From CBDUEF01 sp018063485 (GTDB lineage: Bacteria > Pseudomonadota > Alphaproteobacteria > Rhodobacterales > Rhodobacteraceae), in contig JBAOID010000026.1 in the NCBI GenBank assembly GCA_037045435.1, positions 1-18,463 on the forward strand: a DNA stretch of 18,463 nucleotides, written 5' to 3'. Of this stretch, positions 14,623-18,463 are shown piece by piece. The stretch's first letter is position 1. Each line of letters begins with the position of its first letter. Position numbers and translations under genes: made by a program. The notes under the pieces are model-generated. The model saw nothing but the letters and a program-made list of their open reading frames with translations, was not told where the DNA came from and searched no databases.

Positions 14623-15564
14623 ATGATGCGACATGCCCTTTTTCATCTGATTTGTGCAATGGCGATCTGTTTTGGCGCCCAGGCCCGTGCCGAGACACGG
14701 GCAGTTTTGATCGGGGTGTCGGACTATCTTGCCCTGGACGCTGATCTGAAAGGCCCGGACAATGATCTTGCCTTGATGGTTGAGGTGCTGGGTGCGCGCG
14801 GTGTTGCCCCGGATCAGATGCGCGTTCTGGGCGGTGCTGCGATCACGTTGCCCGCGGCGGTCCATCGCGGCCAGCCGACCCGCGCGCAGATCATGGCCGC
14901 CCTTGACGCTGTTGCCGATGCAAGCCGTGCTGGGGATACGGTCATCTTCTATTTCTCGGGCCATGGCTCACAGGCCCCGGATCAAAGCGGCGATGAGGGC
15001 GGCGGCTATGACGAGATTTTACTGCCCGCCGATGCCACCGGATGGAAGGGCAGTGTCGGCACAGTCGAAAATGCCATTCTGGATGATGAATTGCAGGAAT
15101 GGGCGGCCGGTGTCCTGGCGAAGGGCGCGCAGGTTATCGGAGTGATCGACGCCTGCCATTCCGCTACCGGTTTTCGGGCGATTGGCGGCGAAGGCATTTC
15201 AAGGGGGCTGGCCCCCGAGGCCTTGGGCGTGCCCGCGGATGCGGTTTCGGTCGAGGGGGTCGACACTCCCCCGCTGTCTGGGGAGTTCGTCTTTCTCTAT
15301 TCCTCGCAATCTGATCAGCGGTCTTTTGAATATGAATTGGCCGATAGCGGAGTTTGGCAAGGGGAGTTTACGTTGCGGCTGGCGCAGCAATTGCGTGCGG
15401 CGGAAGGGATCAGTTGGCGGCAACTTCTGGCGGCGGTTTCCGATGCGATGGTGCAAGGCCCGGCGCGGCAGGTGCCTGCGGGTGAGGGGCCGCTGCTGGA
15501 CAGTCAGGTGTTGGGGACCGGGCCGGTCTCGGCGCGGTATCTGGTGCGGGCGGGCGAGATTTAG
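14623..15564 (+). CDS. Secreted caspase-like peptidase C14, catalytic part (caspase 2, ends at an amber stop)
   Basis: A 313-residue open frame with a signal peptide ending near AQARA-ETR (residues 19-26), then a caspase p20 core. Catalytic His114 lies in YFSGHGSQ and Cys178 in IDACHSAT. Ser112 and Asp176 match the Arg/Lys S1-pocket positions of metacaspases. It parallels caspase 1 closely, for instance GTVENAILDDEL against GSVENALVDDEI. The frame stops at TAG (15562-15564) in RAGEI-stop-AGLLDGLTQGS, and the same frame goes on coding for caspase-like C-terminal sequence, so the stop looks like a nonsense change (from CAG or GAG). The truncated product still holds the whole catalytic domain and could be secreted and active. 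An ATG one codon in (14626) is an alternative start; the ribosome site is weak (TAGGG). Confidence 0.82.
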   Translation: MMRHALFHLICAMAICFGAQARAETRAVLIGVSDYLALDADLKGPDNDLALMVEVLGARGVAPDQMRVLGGAAITLPAAVHRGQPTRAQIMAALDAVADASRAGDTVIFYFSGHGSQAPDQSGDEGGGYDEILLPADATGWKGSVGTVENAILDDELQEWAAGVLAKGAQVIGVIDACHSATGFRAIGGEGISRGLAPEALGVPADAVSVEGVDTPPLSGEFVFLYSSQSDQRSFEYELADSGVWQGEFTLRLAQQLRAAEGISWRQLLAAVSDAMVQGPARQVPAGEGPLLDSQVLGTGPVSARYLVRAGEI

Positions 15565-16552
15565 GCCGGGTTGCTGGATGGTTTAACCCAAGGCAGCACC
15601 TTGGCGTTTTACGATGCGCCCAACGGGGGCGCCGCGGTGGCGCAGGTGGTGATTGGCAAGGTGGGTGCGCGGCAAGTTGCGGTGCCTGACCTGCCGGAAA
15701 GTGCCAAATGGGCCGAGGTCTTGGCGCTTGCCGCGCCGCCGCCGTTGCGGCTGAGTGCGCCGGTGGCGGCGGATGACGCTGACTATTCGGCTTGGATCGC
15801 TGCGCTGGGCCAGGGCGATGCAGGTGCGTTTGATCTGGTGCCGATCCTGACCGGCGGCGCGGTGGCGCTGGCCGGGGCGGATGGGGTGCTTGATCCCGAA
15901 GGGCCGCTTTCCAGCCCGCGGATCGAGCGCATGGAGGGCGAGACCGAGGCCGAGTGCCGTATCGCGGGTATTGGCGCAGGCCGGGCAGGCGTTGCGGTTG
16001 CGCAAGCTGTTTGCAGGGGCTGCGGGGCGCGGCCTGGTTTCCAAGGCGCCGATGCAGTTGGACTGGCAGGTTCGCAGGGCGGCGGGTGGCTGCGGCGCGG
16101 TTGGCCCCCTGGAACCGTTTGATCCGGGGTCACCCGCGCGGGCCTGTGATCAGCTTTGGCTGACCGTGACCAATCGTTCGGGCAAAGTGCAAGACCTGTC
16201 GGTGCTGTATTTCAACTCCGATTTCACCATCACGCCGGTTTGGCCACGAAATGGTCTGTCTAACCGGCTTGCGGTTGGGGAAAGCGCGCGCGCCGGGCTA
16301 CAGATTGCGGCGGGGTCTGTTCATGGCTCGGATGAGGTGATGGTTCTGGCTGTCCCCGCAGAGCCCGATAGCCCGCGCGCCGATCTTACCCAACTCGCCA
16401 GCCCCGATCCCACGCGTGGTGGTCCGGCCGGCTGGTTTGCTGATCAGCTTGATCCAACCACAACCCGCGGGTTTACCGCCAAACCGCCAGAATTGGCCAT
16501 GATGCGACAGGTGATCCGCCTGTCGCCCGCAGAAAAGGAGACGACACCATGA
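15565..16552 (+). pseudogene. C-terminal remainder of caspase 2, detached by the amber stop and frameshifted
   Basis: Right after the amber stop the same frame continues (AGLLDGLTQGS, then FYDAPNGG) until about 15966. Past that point the caspase-like sequence resumes in the next frame, with LAQAGQALRLRKLF, then LWLTVTNRSG, then DLSVLYFNSDFTITPVW, to the stop at 16550-16552. Removing one G from the GGG at 15966-15968 joins the two. The rejoined end matches the DUF4384-like module of caspase 1 (VDVNVLYIGADYSISHW). With both defects repaired, caspase 2 would have 642 residues. No ribosome site was seen that would give this part its own translation. Confidence 0.75.
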
Positions 16553-16555
16553 CGA

Positions 16556-17617
16556 TTGCGTTCTCTCAAGGTGGCAACTGCGCTTGCCCTATTGGCACAA
16601 ATCGGGGCGGTGCCTGTCGTGTTGGCCGAAACCCGGCCGGATTTTGGCAAGCCGGATGCCGTGGCCAATCCCTATGACTACGCCAAAAGCGGAAAGAAGG
16701 CGGCACATGAGGCGGCGGCATCTGCGGCGGGTGGAGGCAAGGTGATCGGTGGGCAATTGGCCGCAGAGGGCGCATGGCCCTGGCAAGTGGCCTTGATGAT
16801 CAACGGCGCTCCGGTGGGGCCGGATGGCCAGTTCTGTGGCGGCTCGCTGGTGTTGGATCAATGGGTGCTGACGGCGGCGCATTGCGTCTATATGGAGCAA
16901 AACGATGGCAGCTTTGCCGATCTGAGACCCGAAGCGCTGTCGGTGCTTGTGGGCAGCAATGTGCTGGCGCCGGGCAAGGGTGATCTGGTGGGGGTGGCGG
17001 GGATTTATCGGCATCCCGAATATCAGCCCAACGGGTTTGACAATGATATCGCTCTGATCAAGCTGACGCGCAAATCGGTGGCTCCCTTTGCCACCATCAA
17101 GGTTCCCGATGCCGAGTTTGGCGATCAGTTGGATCAACCGGGGGTGATCACTCTGGTCACGGGTTGGGGGCTGACCGAAGGCGGAACTCATCCCGAGGCT
17201 TTGCATCAGACCGAGATTCAGATGCTGGACCGTGATCAATGCAATCAGACCATGATCGAGGGGCGGGCAGAAGAGGCGGCCAAGGGATTTGGCTATGCGG
17301 CGGGCCTGTTCGGGCTGAACGATGACGATACCTATGCCTTGTGGGATGAAATGGTCTCAAAGGCGGCGGTTCCGATGAGTGGCAACATGCTGTGTTCGGG
17401 TACGTTCGAGGGCGGCAAGACCGCCTGTTCGGGCGATAGCGGCGGGCCTTTGGTGGTGCCTTTGGCCGATGGCAGCTATATTCAGGCGGGCGTGGTTTCC
17501 TGGGGGCTTTCGGCCAGCAATGGGAAGGGATGCGAGGAAAAAGCGCAGTTTTCGGCCTATACGCGGATATCCAATTATCTGCCCTGGCTGGAAGAGACAA
17601 TCAACAAGATCCCCTGA
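16556..17617 (+). CDS. Secreted S1A (chymotrypsin-fold) serine protease zymogen
   Basis: A 353-residue open frame with signal peptide (cleavage near VVLA-ETR, residue 24), a 38-residue propeptide and the mature N-terminus after GGGK-VIGG (Lys62/Val63). The triad is complete: His109 in LTAAHC, Asp164 in NDIALIKL and Ser295 in SGDSGGPL. Six cysteines fit the three standard S1A disulfides, and a long insert separates the third and fourth. The residue at chymotrypsin position 189 is Thr289, not Asp, so trypsin-like specificity is not expected. The frame begins at TTG 16556, but a better start, ATG 16549 with GGAG 8 bases before it and ATGA overlap with caspase 2, is out of frame by one base. An inserted base just after the true start is therefore likely; without it the protein would have 355 residues. 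Confidence 0.85.
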   Translation: MRSLKVATALALLAQIGAVPVVLAETRPDFGKPDAVANPYDYAKSGKKAAHEAAASAAGGGKVIGGQLAAEGAWPWQVALMINGAPVGPDGQFCGGSLVLDQWVLTAAHCVYMEQNDGSFADLRPEALSVLVGSNVLAPGKGDLVGVAGIYRHPEYQPNGFDNDIALIKLTRKSVAPFATIKVPDAEFGDQLDQPGVITLVTGWGLTEGGTHPEALHQTEIQMLDRDQCNQTMIEGRAEEAAKGFGYAAGLFGLNDDDTYALWDEMVSKAAVPMSGNMLCSGTFEGGKTACSGDSGGPLVVPLADGSYIQAGVVSWGLSASNGKGCEEKAQFSAYTRISNYLPWLEETINKIP

Positions 17618-17727
17618 ACAAAGGGTGTCGCACAGGAGCGTGGCCTTGCGATCTTGTCTATTTATCAATAGGTTGCAAGGCCAGGTTACCTGCACATTTC
17701 AACGCAACGCGAATTCAGGAAACACCC

Positions 17728-17761
17728 ACTCAAAGCCGCCTCATTTCAGCGGGCTTTGAGT
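17728..17761 (+). terminator. Possible terminator hairpin after the trypsin-fold gene
   Basis: ACTCAAAGCC (17728-17737) pairs perfectly with GGCTTTGAGT (17752-17761) around a 14-base loop, 110 bp after the protease stop. The right arm has a short T-run (CTTT) but no further T-tract follows, so strength is doubtful. A second, weaker pair, TGGCCTTGC (17641-17649) with GCAAGGCCA (17675-17683), has a 25-base loop. The remaining bases between the protease stop and PPC protein B hold no gene that I can see. Confidence 0.4.
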
Positions 17762-17795
17762 ATGTGGCTCGCGGCGCGTGGCCAGCATTCGTATT

Positions 17796-17829
17796 GAAAA
17801 ACGCCCGGCCATTTCGATGGCCGGGCGTT
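17796..17829 (-). terminator. Rho-independent terminator of the PPC protein B gene
   Basis: AACGCCCGGCCAT (17800-17812) and ATGGCCGGGCGTT (17817-17829) form a perfect 13-bp GC-rich stem around a four-base loop (TTCG on the plus strand). Read on the minus strand, the stem is followed by a T5 run (17797-17801). It starts 22 bp after the repaired stop of protein B at 17851, as expected for its terminator. Confidence 0.85.
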
Positions 17830-17850
17830 ACGATCACAATGGCGGTGCGA

Positions 17851-18463
17851 TCAGTTGGTCACAAGATAGTAGCTGTTGCGGCGTGCGGCCGTTGTTCTGG
17901 ACGGTGACATAGAAGTAGCCGTTCCATGACGGGACGAAATCGCAATAAACCTTGTCGGTCCAGCTTACATCATAGCAGATCGTGTTGCCGTTTTCATCGG
18001 TAACCAGCACGTCAAGGTTCGAGTCGCCATCGCCGACCACGGCAAGTTCGGCATAGGACTGGCCATAGAACGGCACCTCCCAGGTATCGGTGCGCCCACC
18101 CGGCAGACGCGACAGGGACGAGGAGGCCCCACCGATACGGCCACGGGTGCCTTCGGTTTCGGCGTCAGCGATCAGCCCGGCCAGCACTTCATCTTCCCCC
18201 GCCAACTCCTTGGCGGTGGCCAACATGGTTTTCGCATCAATCGGGGGCGTCGACACCGTCTTCCTCGCCAGCCACTTCCTCGCCTTTGGTTTCAACCTTG
18301 CGCTCGACTTCTTTGAGATCGACCGAGCCCGCGAGTTTGGCCGCAGTAAGAACCGTCAGCGCGTCTTTGTTCTCAACCCCAAGTGCGTAAAGATCCTGCG
18401 CCATGGCAAAGGTGGCCACCGCACCCTTGGTGCCGGTGGCTGCGGTGTCGACATTGGCCTTGG
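17851..18463 (-). pseudogene. Small PPC-like secreted protein B, paralogue of protein A, with two frameshifts; 5' end outside window
   Basis: The gene enters from the right edge without its start. Its first frame (ALGVENKDALTVLTAAKL and on to DGVDAP) stops at 18237-18239. The paralogous sequence resumes one base over as IDAKTMLATAKELAGEDEV. Removing one C of the five (18243-18247 on the plus strand as G) gives DAPIDAKTMLATA, matching DAPLDWEDMLASA in protein A. Near the end, frame 2 drifts into TPQQLLSC and a stop at 17834, while the other frame gives RNSYYLVTN-stop at 17851, matching the end of A (AKYALMTN). The second break lies near 17881. The PPC-like module keeps the two cysteines ten residues apart. 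Function is unknown; by analogy with A it may serve a secreted protease. Confidence 0.75.

Noticed and set aside
6792..18463. A CRISPR-linked or CBASS-type caspase defence system.
   Set aside because: No repeat-spacer array, Cas protein, nucleotide cyclase, gasdermin or TPR partner is visible, and the caspases carry signal peptides.
13039..18463. Programmed +1 frameshifting as a shared control device for these genes.
   Set aside because: The break sites share no slippery motif or downstream structure, one sits beside a start codon, and an amber stop is present too; error or decay is simpler.
6792..18463. The locus as a mobile genetic island.
   Set aside because: No transposase, integrase, tRNA gene, attachment repeat or visible shift in base composition; only the palindrome pair at the left border is suggestive.

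Overview
The window looks like a piece of an alphaproteobacterial chromosome, most likely Rhodobacterales. This rests on the moderately high GC content, the style of the housekeeping proteins, and the divergent arylesterase / YbbA-YbbP arrangement. The taxon is inferred from sequence style, not from a marker gene.

Positions 1-6728 hold ordinary, intact genes. The end of hemC converges on a minus-strand set of GDSL esterase, FAD-dependent 2-hydroxyacid dehydrogenase and MFS transporter. The esterase diverges from a two-gene plus-strand ABC exporter (YbbA-like ATPase, YbbP-like FtsX permease). A strong double-palindrome hairpin (6750-6787) separates this part from the next.

Positions 6792-18463 form an accessory locus made almost wholly of exported proteases and their likely partners. 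On the minus strand, a small secreted protein with a PPC-like beta-sandwich end (A, 8864-9496) precedes a secreted caspase/metacaspase-like protease (caspase 1). Across a 145-bp divergent control region, a tight plus-strand series follows: a Deg-like serine protease with two PDZ-like domains, an OmpR-type response regulator, its sensor kinase, a patatin-like lipoprotein, a second secreted caspase-like protease (caspase 2) and a secreted S1A trypsin-fold zymogen. A second small PPC-like protein (B, a paralogue of A) converges from the right and runs off the window. Both caspases and both small proteins are paralogous pairs, so a caspase plus PPC-protein module appears to have been duplicated around a two-component system.

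The working hypothesis is an envelope or extracellular proteolytic network under two-component control. Both caspases keep the residues expected for cleavage after Arg/Lys. The trypsin-fold protein has a zymogen junction after Lys, but its own S1 pocket lacks the trypsin Asp, which suggests activation in trans.

The right part of the locus (13-18.4 kb) is damaged. The patatin, caspase 2, trypsin-fold and PPC-B genes each carry at least one frame disruption, and caspase 2 also has an in-frame amber stop. Every frame break is repaired by removing one base, while no break is seen in the first 13 kb. Either the right half of the locus is decaying, or the sequence has local base-insertion errors; the data here cannot decide.
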